Shown in pieces: positions 30,025 to 41,074 of a DNA stretch of 64,000 bases. The DNA comes from Phlebotomus papatasi (lineage: Eukaryota; Arthropoda; Insecta; Diptera; Psychodidae), in assembly GCF_024763615.1 (NCBI RefSeq), contig NC_077222.1:22754001-22818000 (forward strand), read 5' to 3'. The translations under genes and the position numbers were made by a program. The notes below the pieces were generated by a model. That model worked only from the letters and a program-made list of their open reading frames with translations, did not search any database and was not told the DNA's origin. The stretch's first letter is position 1. The number at the start of each line of letters is the position of its first letter.

Positions 30025-30607
30025 GTCTAGGGCATTTTCGCTTTCTACAAAGCCCGGTTTGGGCAGCTGGCTTATAATGACGTGTATTGTGCGAGTGTAT
30101 TGCATTTAAATTGGAATTCGTGTGTATCGCGATGGTTTTTGCGAAGTTTTTAGTGCAAAAGGTCTCCTGTGAATACAGTGTACACACCTGTGTTGTGAAA
30201 ATTCAAGTAAGTTGCTTATTTTTAGCATAAAAAAAGAATTTTATCCACTCTTACCCTCCAAAAGTAGATCTTGAAAAATTCGAAAATCTATTTGAAGATC
30301 CAAAAAAAGACTTTCTTATTTCTTGATGACTCCGCAAGGTGGCTGAGGTACATCCTGTTCGAATTTCGAAGTGCACAAGTGTCAAAATGCGCATCGGTCT
30401 TCACATTGTTGTGAGAAAAAAAAACAGAACAACGACACTTACTTTCTTATTCCATTATTTAATCACTCCATAATCACTGAGTAACTTTTTTATGCAAGCT
30501 TTTTAGTGCAACATTTCATACATTTACCCCACATTGTTCGAAAATTTAGTATGAAAATTCGAAATTAAATTTGAATTCTTCGAACATCAACGACTTTTTG
30601 TGCAAAT

Positions 30608-30759
30608 AGAGTTCCATTTAACCTTTCATACAAGACACTATTGGAGAATCAAAATCTACTTGTGGTTACACCCATGGGGGTGTAACCAAACTGAGTCCAA
30701 ACAGAAGTAGATTTTGATTCTCCAATAGTGTCTTGGATAAAAGGTAAATGGAACTCTAT
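30608..30759. repeat. 150-bp perfect-loop hairpin
   Basis: AGAGTTCCATTTAACC...GGTTACACCC is followed at once by its inverse GGGTGTAACC...AAATGGAACTCT, so the loop is about four bases. A run of about 65 bases pairs, with few mismatches. It is a MITE or an inverted duplication. Confidence 0.7.
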
Positions 30760-30761
30760 CA

Positions 30762-31211
30762 CAGCGAACAGACTGGGCTTTTCTACATGGTCATTGCTTT
30801 TTTACGGCTTCATTGCTTTTTTACACGTTAAAAAAATATACAAAAAATTGCGGCACCAAATCAATTTTTACACCAATTTGATGTTTTTTCCGTTCTCTAA
30901 GACCAATATTTTTTAAAAAGAAAATGATTTATTAGTAAAATTTTCCAAATCTAAACATCTCGAATCAAGAGCAAAAATTAATTGACCGATCAATTCCTTT
31001 TTCCTCTTTTCTCAAGATACTTATAATTGGAAAATTTTACTAATGTATCATTTTCTTTTTAAAAACTATTATCTCATAAGGCGTAAAAATATCAAATTAG
31101 TACAAAAATTGGTTTGGTACCGCAATTTTTTAATTATTTTTTCCACGTGTAAAAAAGCAATGAAGGCGTAAAAAAGCAATGACCATGTAGAAAAGCCCAG
31201 TCTGTTGGCTG
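30762..31211. repeat. CAGCGAACAGACTGGGC foldback element, copy 1
   Basis: A 450-bp unit with ends CAGCGAACAGACTGGGCTTT and, inverted, CAGCCAACAGACTGGGCTTT. The arms extend through TTCTACATGGTCATTGC and TTTTTTACACGT. Copy 2 is at 58589-59034. The short frames at both sites read NRLGFSTWSLLFY and only mirror the shared arm. Confidence 0.8.
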
Positions 31212-31699
31212 CGTATTTGCACAAAAAGCCGTTGAAGTTCGAAGAATTCAAATTCAATTTCGAATTTTCATACTAAATTTTCGAACAATGTGGGGAAAAT
31301 GTATGAAATGTTCCACTAAAAAGCTGGCATGAGAGTTACTCAGTGATTATGGAATGATTAAACTGAGGCAAGAACAGTAAACGTCGTTGTTCTGTTTTTT
31401 TTCCTCACAACAGTATGAAGACTGTCACATTTTGACACTTGAGTATTTCACTCTTAGAAAAAATTAGTTCGTACAAGCTCATATATGCAGTTATTAGAAC
31501 AATAAAATATATTAAGTATAGACCCAACTACATATTTAGGTTGGGTAACTAAATGAAATAGTTGACCACAGTTAGTTAAAGTATCCTTTTCATTTAGTTA
31601 TCACAACTAAATCAAAATAGTAATAGGTACTATAACATATTAGATCCAATTACTAAATAAATGGGGTTGATACCCATCTTATTGGCTGTAATAACTATA

Positions 31700-32124
31700 G
31701 GGTATGTGTGCCTAATTCCGGCCAGCTTGCAATTTCGGCCACTATTTTTGTTCCTCGAATTTCTATAAACCTTTAGATTTTACGTACTCTAGAGATTATA
31801 CAATGCAAAAGAATAACAAAAAATGTAGCTATGACAAACGAGACGACGAGAAAAAGATATTGGAAGAATTCCCGAAGGGCAAGGAACTATGAGAATGAAG
31901 GTGGCCGAAATAGGGTACCAAAGCTATGTCTATATTTTTATTCATTTTAAAATGTATTGAGAATTATTTTAGAGTAAATAAAGACGGTAAACTCTTTACA
32001 AGGTTCCAAGCAACACTCTTTCAGAAGAAAGTATAAAAAATCAATTTGTATTTAAAATATTACATATCAAACTTGAGACTTTGACGCTTGCATGCAACTA
32101 TGCCGAAATTTGGCACACTTACCC
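31700..32124. repeat. TA-flanked MITE (GGGTATGTGTGCC)
   Basis: A 425-bp unit with ends GGGTATGTGTGCCTAATTCC and, inverted, GGGTAAGTGTGCCAAATTTC, flanked by TA on both sides. GGCCGAAAT motifs occur in both arms. Confidence 0.75.
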
Positions 32125-32280
32125 TATCATATTAGTTGTGGTTAATATCTAGCATTTATTGTGATGCCTATATCTTATTACTTACGAAGATTAATTCGTA
32201 ATAGTTGGCTTCTTTAGAATTATTAAAATTATTTTATGCGATTTATATCCATGTTCCATTTTCTTATACAAATTCATGTA

Positions 32281-33911
32281 CACTAACGGCCAAAACATTA
32301 AATACACCCTTCGTAAGCTTAAATACATGTGATTTGGACCGGGAAAACGCTGTAATATCCAGTTCTATTGACTGAAATAGTTTCATATATAAACTTAAGA
32401 ACAGTTTTAAACAAGATTTGAGAAAATACATGAGCTACAAAATTTATAATTTGAGGATAAGTCAAAAATTAGCTTTTTGGAAAAAAATGCAAAAGTAGCC
32501 CCACATTCTAAAACTGATCTAATCTTTTAATAATCATTTAATATAAGCTAAATACTATTAGTAAATATTATTAAGAGTCAGATAAACTGAAAATAATACC
32601 GAGGGAATATTTTTGGTACGGATTGTGGTCGGTTTCCGGTGTGATGTGTTCTGAAAGGGGTTTCTTCTCTGAAATATTGAAATTTTCAGCCCAAATTCTA
32701 CTTTTTCATATATTTTTTATTATTTTTCAAATTTCTTCTTATTATTGTTGCAATTTCATTTCTTTTACTTCATTATTTTATTTAAATAAACATGAATAAA
32801 ATCATCAAATTTAGTTTTCCTCGAAGAATCCTCCTTTAACTTTGATAAGCGCCTCACATATTCGAGGCATCCTGTTGATCAATTTCTACAAAATGTCTGA
32901 AGGAACTCTGCCCACATATCCTGAAGTGTTTCCACCAAGAGTGAAACTGATGTTGGCGCCTTCTCTCGAACCATCTGGTTTAGAAAATTCCAGAAAATTT
33001 CGATGTGGTTACAATTGGGTGATTGGAGTGGCTAATGCATGTAGTTTAGGACCCTGCGTTTCTCTTTCTCAAGAAGGAAACCTCTACAAAGCTTTGAGGA
33101 ATGCTTGGGATCGTTATCCTCTTGAAAAAAAAACCCACGCCCAATAAACCGAATGTATTAGCCGCGCCAGTCACCCGATTGTAGCCTCATTGCAATTCTC
33201 TTGGATTTTCTAGACCACAAGGTTTGAGATTAGGCGCGACATCAGTTCCAATCTTGGTGGAAACACTTCAGGATGTGTAGGCAAAGTTCCTTCAGACATT
33301 TTGTAGAAATTGATCAACAGAATGCCTCGAATATGTGAGGCGCTTATCAAAGTTAAAGGAGGATTCTTCGAGGAAAACTAAATTTGATGATTTTATTCAT
33401 GTTTATTTAAATAAAATAATGAAGTAAAAGAAATGAAATTGCAACAATAATAAGAATAAATTTAAAAAATAATAAAAAAATATATGAAAAAGTAGAATTT
33501 GGGCTGAAAATTTCAATATTCAAAGAAAAAACCCCTTTCAGAACACATCACTTCGGAAACCGACCACAATCCGTACCAAAAATATTCCCTCGGTATTATT
33601 TTCAGTTTTTCTGACTCTTAATAATATTTACTAATAGTATTTAGCTTATATTAAATGATTAATAAAAGATTAGATCAGTTTTAGAATGTGGGGCTACTTT
33701 TGCATTTTTTTCCAAAAAGCTAATTTTTGACTGATCCTCAAATTATAAATTTTGTAGCTCATGTATTTTCTCAAATCTTGTTTAAAACTGTTCTTAGGTT
33801 TATATATGAAACTATTTCAGTCAATAGAACTGGATATTACAGCGTTTTCCCGGTCCAAATCACGTGTATTTAAGCTTACGAAGAGTGTATTTAATGTTTT
33901 GGCCGTTAGTG
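32281..33911. mobile_element. Palindromic Tc1/mariner element: two transposase 3' ends head to head
   Basis: A 1631-bp unit flanked by TA. The arms 32281-33040 and 33153-33911 are inverted copies about 760 bp long. The outer ends are CACTAACGGCCAAAACATTA. Each arm carries, reading outward, the transposase C-terminal block: PLQSPNCNHIEIFW on the minus strand of the left arm, PRQSPDCS on the plus strand of the right arm, then RMPRICEALIKVKGG. The unpaired centre (33041-33152) holds minus-strand DNDPKHSSKL, the Tc1 motif around the second catalytic Asp. Both arms have TAG where the family has Trp before P-x-QSP. It is inactive. The plus-strand frame at 32842-33147 is antisense to the transposase. 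Confidence 0.85.
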
Positions 33912-34726
33912 TATAAGAGCATTAGCATCCAACTGAAGTTTTCAGGTAAAATGATGCACAATATTACTATGTTATGGACACTATAATTTATAAGCCAAAT
34001 TTTTTTCAAAGTCCATGATACAATCACAAGCGATAAATGGATTTCAGAAAATATTTACCTGAGATTCGCACTGATTACTCAAGAAAAATTTGGCATATAA
34101 AGTATAAAGTTCCCTTAAGATAGTAGGACTTGATAGACGCGACATCCTTTCACATGCACCTCTTCCGTTAGACTGAAGCACGGTGGTTGCTTGAAGTTCG
34201 AAAAAGCTTTAACGAATTAGTAAAAAAAAACCACTCTTTACTATTGGAAAAGTTGTCAGAACTTTATGAAAATATAGGCCCATCTATTTACATTGGTTGT
34301 GAGAACTAAAAGGAATTAGTGACAAATATTAGTTGGGATATCGATTTCATTTAATTAACATAAGCAAATATAATTGTATGAAAGCATTATGAAATAATTG
34401 CCGCAACTTATCCACGTAAATATTGTCTTATATTCTCACTACTAATAAATTTATTATGAGAATAATGTTTTAAGATTATAAGAACTATTTAAAATAGATT
34501 TGATAATAATCGCCCGAACAACTAATTTTCATTAGTAATCATGTCTAAACTTTTCTAAGAGTGTTCGAAATTCGAACAGGATGTGCCGCAGCTACCTTGC
34601 GAATTTATCAAGAAGTAAGAAAGTCTCTTTTTTGGATCTTCAAATAGATTTTCGAATTTTTCAAGATCTACTTCTGTACGGAAAGACTGGATTCTTAGCC
34701 AAACTAAACAAAGGAGAGGTCCTGTA

Positions 34727-35312
34727 GGGGAATTCTGTAATTTTCGTGGCATTGTCACGCGTGAGTTCGAAACCTGACAATGCCATTCAAGCTTTTTTTG
34801 TCATATCATATGAGTTCGAAAATGCAATTCAATTAATTTTTAATGAAATCCCTTTATGATTTTATGGAAATACAGTACGTCTTAGTTGATTTGTTTAACT
34901 AAATTTATTGTCATTTGAATTGCTAGAAATCTCAAATATGTGACTTCTGACAATGCCACATGAGCTGAAATGGTAATATCATGGTTACAGAATCGTATTT
35001 TCGAAAAAGGGGAATTCTGTAACGCTCTGGAAATTGGGTTCGAATCTTAGGAGAGGTTTTTCGAAAATGCGATTCTGTAGCCGTGACATTTCCATTTCAG
35101 CTCACGTGGCATTGCCAGAAGTCACGTATTTGAGATTTCTGGCAATTAAAATGGCAATGAACGTTGTTAAACAAATCAACCAAAGCAGACTGTAATTAAA
35201 AAAATCGATGAATTGTATTTTCGAACTCATATGATATGACAAAAAAGCTCGATTGGCATTATCAGGTTTCGAACTCACGCGTGATAATACCACGAAAATT
35301 ACAGAATTCCCC
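34727..35312. repeat. 586-bp near-complete palindrome (GGGGAATTCTGTAA)
   Basis: The ends GGGGAATTCTGTAATTTTCG and CGAAAATTACAGAATTCCCC are flanked by TA. The arms pair through CACGCGTGAGTTCGAAACC and CATATCATATGAGTTCG to a centre near 35020. The block GGGGAATTCTGTAACG recurs inside at 35010, suggesting an internal copy of the terminus. A relative is at 40846-41074. Confidence 0.8.
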
Positions 35313-36420
35313 TAATGGTCATCTCCCCTACCACATCGCACAGAAAACTCTTATTTTTGTACACATAATTCCACAATCGTGGATTTGTACTAACATTTCC
35401 AAGGTTGACTTAAGGCAATCAAAACTCACCAAGTTATTGAATGATTAAAATCGCACACGAGTAATAGTATAAATCCTCAAAGGATTCATTCAGTTGCGTT
35501 TAGAAAACATTCAGGTAAAAAGAAATCTTGAAGATTGTTGATTCAGAAAATCCAAGGATAAAAGTACCTCAGCATTAAATAAGTAATGGAAATAATAAGA
35601 AGGAAGGATCTTCAGTGGAAAAATTCACAAAGTAAAGCCAACATCAAAAATACAAATCCTTAATTTTGTGTGATAGAAGTTCCAAGGAAAAAGACTATAA
35701 AATATGCATTAGGAAGAATTGGGAAAGGTTCAATAGAAAATGCAGCATCAAACAGATGATTTTCGCAAATTCAGATTGAGTGATGTGCTCCTATAGATAT
35801 TTGCAAGGAGTTGCATGCATATGTGCTTCCCAGTATGGAAAATTGAGATCATCATTGTTGAGATTGGAGTGCACAAGTGCAAAGATTTGCCCAGATTTTC
35901 TATTCTTGAAGAAGTCCACGTGTCCTTATACTTTCTTCCATTGCATTTTCTGCTGTGTCTGCATAGTTTTGCTGTGAAGGATGACAAAGCAGGAGGAAAG
36001 TACAGAAAATTCCTTTCATACCTTCAAGTATACCATTTTCTTTCTCGCATAGCAATGAGAATGCATAAGAATGCATATAAAATGTCGCAGTGGAATTTAT
36101 TTAATATTCTTCTGCTGTTTTTATATGAATGCATCCAATTGATACATTCCACAAATTGCACCCCATTTCGTCAATAACAACGATTTTTATGCTCCTATCG
36201 CTGTGTATACCACAAAATGAGAAAAATTTCAAAGATTCTCTATATGTAATAGATTTTACATTTATTTCAGTTTGCCAAAGGTCAAAAACATACAAATAAC
36301 CCAAGTAGGAAAAACTAGTTGCAGCTATATAAAACGTTGTAAGGTAAGTATGACTTATTGAAAGTCATATGACTGAAAATTGAGAACCACAATCCTAATT
36401 ATATAGCGAAAAAACTTAAA
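35313..36420. other. Low-repeat intergenic stretch with a possible promoter
   Basis: This is among the longer stretches after MED25 without transposon ends. It contains a TATA/initiator pair (35468-35495) and a frame of 120 codons with an ATG (35815-36177). I recognise no protein family and the frame is AT-driven, so I do not call a gene. Confidence 0.35.
35468..35495 (+). promoter_or_regulatory. Candidate core promoter (TATAAAT plus TCAGTT)
   Basis: TATAAAT starts 24 nt before the A of TCAGTT, near the short end of normal spacing. A CAG/GTAAAA splice donor follows 22 nt downstream (35515). Any transcript is unknown. Confidence 0.25.
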
Positions 36421-36686
36421 AGAAAAAAGCTGTAGGTCCTCTAGGTTTTCCGTGTTCCTTGTGCGCTCTGTGAGTTTCTTAAGTTCTAGTTCCTGTGTCT
36501 TCATTGTAGCGCTATCATTCAAAAGCGTATGGGGTAATGTGGTCTAGTCGGTTTAAGCCGCAGATACCTGATACAATTATTAAAGGCAACGGTTAGGCGA
36601 CGAATTGTGTCACTATCCGCCGCAAAGAAGAGCTCTGCACCATAATTAAAGAAAGGAAGAAGCACTCGAGCCAAGCAAGTGTCATA

Positions 36687-37717
36687 CACTCAGAAAAAGG
36701 CAGTTCTAACTTTGTATGGGATTTGCAAAAATACAGCTCTTGTCTGTAAGAATATTTTTAGAGCCAAATCAATCTAAACATGTCGTGCTTTGAATTAGGA
36801 GCTGTGTTCTAAAACAGATCAACTAAGAGTTGGCATGACTTGAACGAAGTATCGTTTCACTAGAAAATTTGCAGTGACTTCCAGTGCTGTCAAATGGCAG
36901 ACAAAATATTTTACAGTGCAATTAATCCGCAAAGTAGTGATTGTTTCGCAAGTTTTATTAATAAAATTATAGTGAAAATTGTAGGGAGAAGCCTCTACAA
37001 GTAGTGAAGTGTCTTATGATGCAAAAAATTCAGTGCCGATAACAATTATGTGGAAATTTGGTGAATAATTGCTAGAAAAATAGGAAAATATTTTTTTCTG
37101 AAAAATAAAATATTGCGCCTCACAAGCTCGCTCGAGTCTCTGGAGTGTTGTGGAAGAGTGATTTTTTATTTTGAAAACTTTTATAGTGAAAAAATTAAAA
37201 GATTTTCTCGAGGTGGTTCCGTCAAAAAAAAAAAATGAAAACATGTCGGGTATCTTACTCAGCGATTGTCAGACGGAAAAAAATCTACCCAAATGTGAGT
37301 CTCGAATTAGATAAAAATTGATCAATTTTGCTTAGAGTTTAGAAGAAAAATAAGGGAATATGAAAAATTTTAGATTAAAAAGTGTAATACGGTTGTATTT
37401 CAATGAATAACGTGAAAATCAATTGTTTTTTTTCATTGTTATCGTACTTCGATTTGGTTGCGATACATCAGAGAAAATTTGATACTAAAATCAAAACTCG
37501 TAATGCTTTGTTTCAAGACCCGCTCAGTACTTAAAATTCTTTCAGAGACTATTTTTTCCAGCTATGAAAATTCAAAGACTGCTCGTACTTGAGTTAAAGC
37601 ATACTTTAAAATAAGTGCTTTCCTTCAAGTAAAACAGTCTTTAACTGAACACATTAATGCCCGTTCTTGTTTCAAGAGCTACATTAAGAGCTGTTTCTAC
37701 AGAGCTCTTTCTGAGTG
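36687..37717. mobile_element. TA-flanked 1031-bp element with CACTCAGAAA ends
   Basis: The ends CACTCAGAAA and TTTCTGAGTG are flanked by TA and inserted in the LINE frame. The interior is noncoding, with several CAAGAGCT/AGCTCTTG motifs near the ends. Confidence 0.75.
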
Positions 37718-37757
37718 TAGGGTGCGATGTCCCAGAATCGTCTGAGAGTGTATCGAC

Positions 37758-38086
37758 GTTATCACACTTGCACATTAGAATTTTAATGTGATTCACATTA
37801 ATTGTCGCTTGTGAAGTGGACTTGGCCTGTAATAATAAGCTTAAATTTACCTAAAGCATAAATATTTTTCACATTAAAAAATGAAAGAGAAAATCGCATT
37901 AATTTTTCGCATTAATGCTATAAATCAATTTATATTAAATTTTGCGGGCCAAGTCTACCTTTTTATCAACAAATAGATCGAATTTTGAATATAAAATTAT
38001 TCAAACACACAAATTGCACATTTGGACTCTGACCAGCGACAATTAATGTGAATCATATTAAAATTTTAATGCGCAAGTGTAATAAC
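37758..38086. repeat. GTTATCACACTTGC foldback element, third copy
   Basis: The ends GTTATCACACTTGCACATTA and GCAAGTGTAATAAC, with inner TTAATTGTCGC and GCGACAATTAA, match the family at 7792-9135. It is inserted in the LINE remnant. Confidence 0.85.
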
Positions 38087-38101
38087 ACAGTACAGAGAAT
38101 A

Positions 38102-38357
38102 CACTGAGAAAAAAAGAGGGTGCGATTAACTTCTTTTCCTCATAACTTTAATACTTTTTAGGTGTAAAAATATATAAACATTTTTTAATGTTAATTTTAC
38201 ACCTTTTTAAGGGTAAAATTAACATGAAAATGGTAACTTTAACCCTAAATACACATAAAAAGGGTAATATTTACATCGATTTGGGATCAATACTGCAGGG
38301 TAAAATTAACATTTCCGGAATATTATTTTAACTTTTTCGGATTTCTCTCAGTCAGTG
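38102..38357 (+). repeat. CACTGAGAAAAA MITE, copy 1
   Basis: A 256-bp unit flanked by TA. The left end is CACTGAGAAAAAAAGAGGGTG, the interior is rich in GGTAAAATTAAC and TTTTTAGGTGTAAA, and the right end is GGATTTCTCTCAGTCAGTG, with a four-base stutter. The copy at 39160-39412 is inverted. Confidence 0.85.
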
Positions 38358-38640
38358 TAGTTGACCTTACGGCAAATAGACATAGCATGATCAGACCAAG
38401 AGAGAGTTGTATTAAATATAATACCAAGGTTTTTGACCTGATCAACGAAAGGAATAATATCACCGTGAAGGTACAGAGGATGTGAAGTCAAAGTAAGTGC
38501 TTTTTTGGCAATGATGATGGCTTGAAACTTTTTGGTGTCAAAATCAATCCAATTGAGGATGCCCAGTGCTCAATACTGGAAAGATTAGAGTTCATGAGTT
38601 TGAAGGCATGAAGAGGATTATCACATTATTTATTGTTCTT

Positions 38641-39157
38641 GTAAGTTCTGGGAGTTTCTTTTGAGATTTCTTCGGGTTTCTCCTAAGTTCTTCAGTTTTC
38701 CTTTGAACCCCTGTTACTCACGTTCTCTGTTGATTCCACAACTAGTTTCACATGAATTTCTTACACGTTTTCCGTATTTCTTTTACGTCCCCTGTAATTT
38801 CCAGAAGTTTCTCGTGTGGTTCCCTCGAGTTTCTCGTAACTTATTTGTTTTTCCTGTGGGTCCCTTTGGTTAGTAGTGTTCTATGTCGATTCCTTGGATT
38901 CCTTATCAGAGACCCAGGTCATTCGTGAGGTTTTCAAGTTCCCCGACATTGTAAGTTCCACAGGTTTCCCGTGGTTTCCTTATCTTTGCACTGCCCGGGT
39001 TTCCGGAAACTATAGATTCTTTGGATTCTAAAGCGTATTCTGTGAGTTCCTAGCGTGATTTCCTCCAGTTTTCGTGACTTCTTCATGACAGTTTTTTTTT
39101 GTAAGGCCCTCTAGTTCGTTGCGTTCTCTCAGTTTTTTCATGGCTTCCATCACTTCC
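38641..39157. repeat. Cryptic T/C-rich degenerate repeat
   Basis: About 500 bp of loosely repeated GTTTCCTYTGRGTTCC-like words on one strand, about 15-20 bases apart. A similar text resumes at 39420-39500 after the MITE and on the other strand around 56290-56600. The unit is too diverged to define. Confidence 0.45.
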
Positions 39158-39159
39158 TA

Positions 39160-39412
39160 CACTGAGAGAAATCCGAAAAAGTTAAAATAACATTCCGGAA
39201 ATGTTTGTTTTACTGTGCAGTATTGATCCAAAATCGGTGTAAATATTATGCTTTTTAGGTGTATTAGGGGTTAAATTTACCCTCTTTCATGTTAATTTTA
39301 CCCTTAAAAAGGTGTAAGATTAACATTGAAAAATGTTGATATATTTTTACACCTAAAAAGTGTTAATGTTTTGAGGAAAACAAGGTACTCGCACCCCCGT
39401 TTTTTCTCAGTG
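39160..39412 (-). repeat. CACTGAGAAAAA MITE, copy 2
   Basis: A 253-bp inverted copy of 38102-38357, flanked by TA. The ends are CACTGAGAGAAATCC and TTTTTTCTCAGTG. Confidence 0.85.
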
Positions 39413-40845
39413 TAAGTATTCCTTGCTTCAGAAGATTCCTCGGTTTCTGAAGCGTTTTCCATATATTTTAGTAGTACCTTGTGACTTTCTGGATTTCCTC
39501 ATGTGATTTTTTTCTGATTTCTCATGTCCTCTGTTTATTCTTTGGGCTCCACATAAGTGATTCAGATTATCCACAAGTTTCTTAAGCTTCTCGTGATTCT
39601 GAGAATACATTGAATTCTCAAGACAAACTACTCCAAGCACCCTGAAATGATATATTCCGTGAATTCCCTTATCAAATATCTCACCTAATATCAACCCATT
39701 TAATAGATAGTCTATCAGATGGTTTATATCCACTTGCTGCAAGAGGATAAAATGTGTTGAAACTTTTCAACAAGCACCAAATCATCGAGAATTAAATTCA
39801 CTCCATCCAGTGAAAATAATTTCGCCCTAAACACCACAAGAAACTCTTCGTATTCTCTTCACAATGCAAAAGAAGTAGTTTTTGAAAAGTTCCTCTTTGG
39901 CATTGGACAAAGTTTTTCCCATTGAGTCATTTTGAAATCTGGGCCGATAGTAATCGGGTGGGATAAAGTTTTAAGGCAATCCTTGCGTGTCAAGTAATGT
40001 GAGTGGATAGGAATTGACCTGTCTGTCACTGTCCACACCTCCTGGTGTCCATGGATGAAGATAGATGGGATTTTTGGGGACAACGAGACGATGAGCCTTT
40101 TTTCTCTCTCTCTCTGTTCAAAAATTCTCTCCCTAAACGTGTAAAATTCACATCAAACCAAACACCCCTTTTTTACGGAACTCATCCGGTTTGGTTGGGT
40201 AAAAAGGAGAGTTCTCGCACTGTTTGAAGGAGAATGGAGCTTTTAAAGGAAAAAAGCGGAAATTTAGTTAAGCTCATCACTCAAATTTAAAAGCAAATAC
40301 ACGGTATGTGAAGTCGTTCCACAAAGAGAAGGTGGAAAACGCGATTGGGGTCATCATGCAGCGGGTACGGTAGTGGCATAGGTTTTGACTAGGAATGCAC
40401 TTATGGCTGCTTTTCAATCAACTTATTATAAAAGGAAAATTCACTTTAATGATCAGCATAATTAGTGGTCTTTAATGATAGGTACACGTGAAGACCTGTT
40501 TCATTTAAAGAAATCCTAAAGTTATTCAAACAGAGATACGACCTGCTAAAAGGCCTAAAAGTTTAATGCATACATTCAGTAGAAGTAATTTTTAAAAATT
40601 CTTGACTTTTCTATGGAATACTGGGATTTATTATAATCCCGTCAGTGTCTTTTTACAAGAAAAGCATATTAAGCTTCTAAAAATTGTAGAATTTAAACAT
40701 GGTCGGAAGTGGCAACTTTTGTGAGACATTTGCAGATACATGGCCGTTGTCAGTCTTTGAAGTATATGCATGGGCCCAAATTTTAATATGTTGAAGATAT
40801 GTGTTAGAACTTCATTGATTCCTATTTTATCTTCCCTTATCCAGT
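39413..40845. other. Intergenic stretch without clear repeats
   Basis: After a short T/C-rich repeat tail the sequence looks single copy, with a TTTCTCTCTCTCTCTG run near 40100. No gene is recognised. It could hold regulatory DNA. Confidence 0.35.
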
Positions 40846-41074
40846 AGGGGAATTCTGTATCAATATGACAATGTCATATGACAAATTTTCATGGTAAATT
40901 CTGGCGCTGAATAATATTTAAGCCCATAGTGATTATCAAATGACACTTAGAAAGGGCTCTATGAAGCTCTTAGTAACTGATATGAATCGGATATTCGATT
41001 AGTTCTTCCGAATTTACTATTTGAAAAATTTTAAATTTGCCATGTGACATTGCCATACGGTTACAGAATTCCAC
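40846..41074. repeat. GGGGAATTCTGTA MITE (relative of 34727-35312)
   Basis: The left end GGGGAATTCTGTATC and right end GGTTACAGAATTCCAC are flanked by TA. CAATGTCATATG and CATGTGACATTG pair inside. Its right part is contained in the 161-bp tandem duplication. Confidence 0.7.

Larger units (their letters stand above)
29265..30040. repeat. CTTACGACTTAAGC MITE split by two insertions
   Basis: The left end ACACTTACGACTTA breaks at 29283 and resumes at 29694 with TTAAGCTGAGAGACGG. The right end is GACTTAAGTCGTAAGTATG. It pairs internally around AGACGGCTTA blocks. A Harbinger-like MITE (29284-29693) and a hAT-like MITE (29899-30024) are inserted in it. Relatives are at 17684 and 43744. Confidence 0.7.
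31450..34563. mobile_element. 3.1-kb element with CACTCTTAGAAAA ends, itself invaded
   Basis: Ends CACTCTTAGAAAA and TTTTCTAAGAGTG interrupt the right arm of the large foldback, whose text resumes at TTCGAAATTCGAACAGG. Removing its two insertions leaves about 1.05 kb of noncoding DNA with AACTAAAT and TTAGTTATC repeats. The exact target duplication is unclear. Confidence 0.6.
30255..34680. repeat. Large foldback with outer arms split by nested insertions
   Basis: The left arm (30255-30607) contains AAAGTAGATCTTGAAAAATT, GAACAGG-type text in inverse, and AATTTGAATTCTTCGAAC. It pairs with the right arm in two pieces, 31212-31450 and 34563-34680. Four other elements fill the gap. The boundaries are where pairing ends. 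Confidence 0.7.
36421..38640 (-). mobile_element. LINE reverse transcriptase remnant broken by three insertions
   Basis: On the minus strand, 38640-38360 encodes the end of a non-LTR reverse transcriptase: IEHWAS, GLIL, then VKNLGIIFNTTLSWSDH and ICRKV. After the insertions 38102-38357 and 37758-38086 the frame resumes as TLRRFWDIAP. After the insertion 36687-37717 it resumes as YDTCLARVLLPFFNYGAELF and TIRRLTVAFNN. Removing the last insertion with one TA restores CCC-TAT-GAC exactly. It is dead and truncated at both ends. Jockey/CR1-like is the best guess from the VKNLG and SW...H motifs. Confidence 0.8.

Noticed and set aside
32842..33147. 101-codon plus-strand open frame
   Set aside because: It is antisense to the Tc1 transposase remnant on the minus strand of the same arm.
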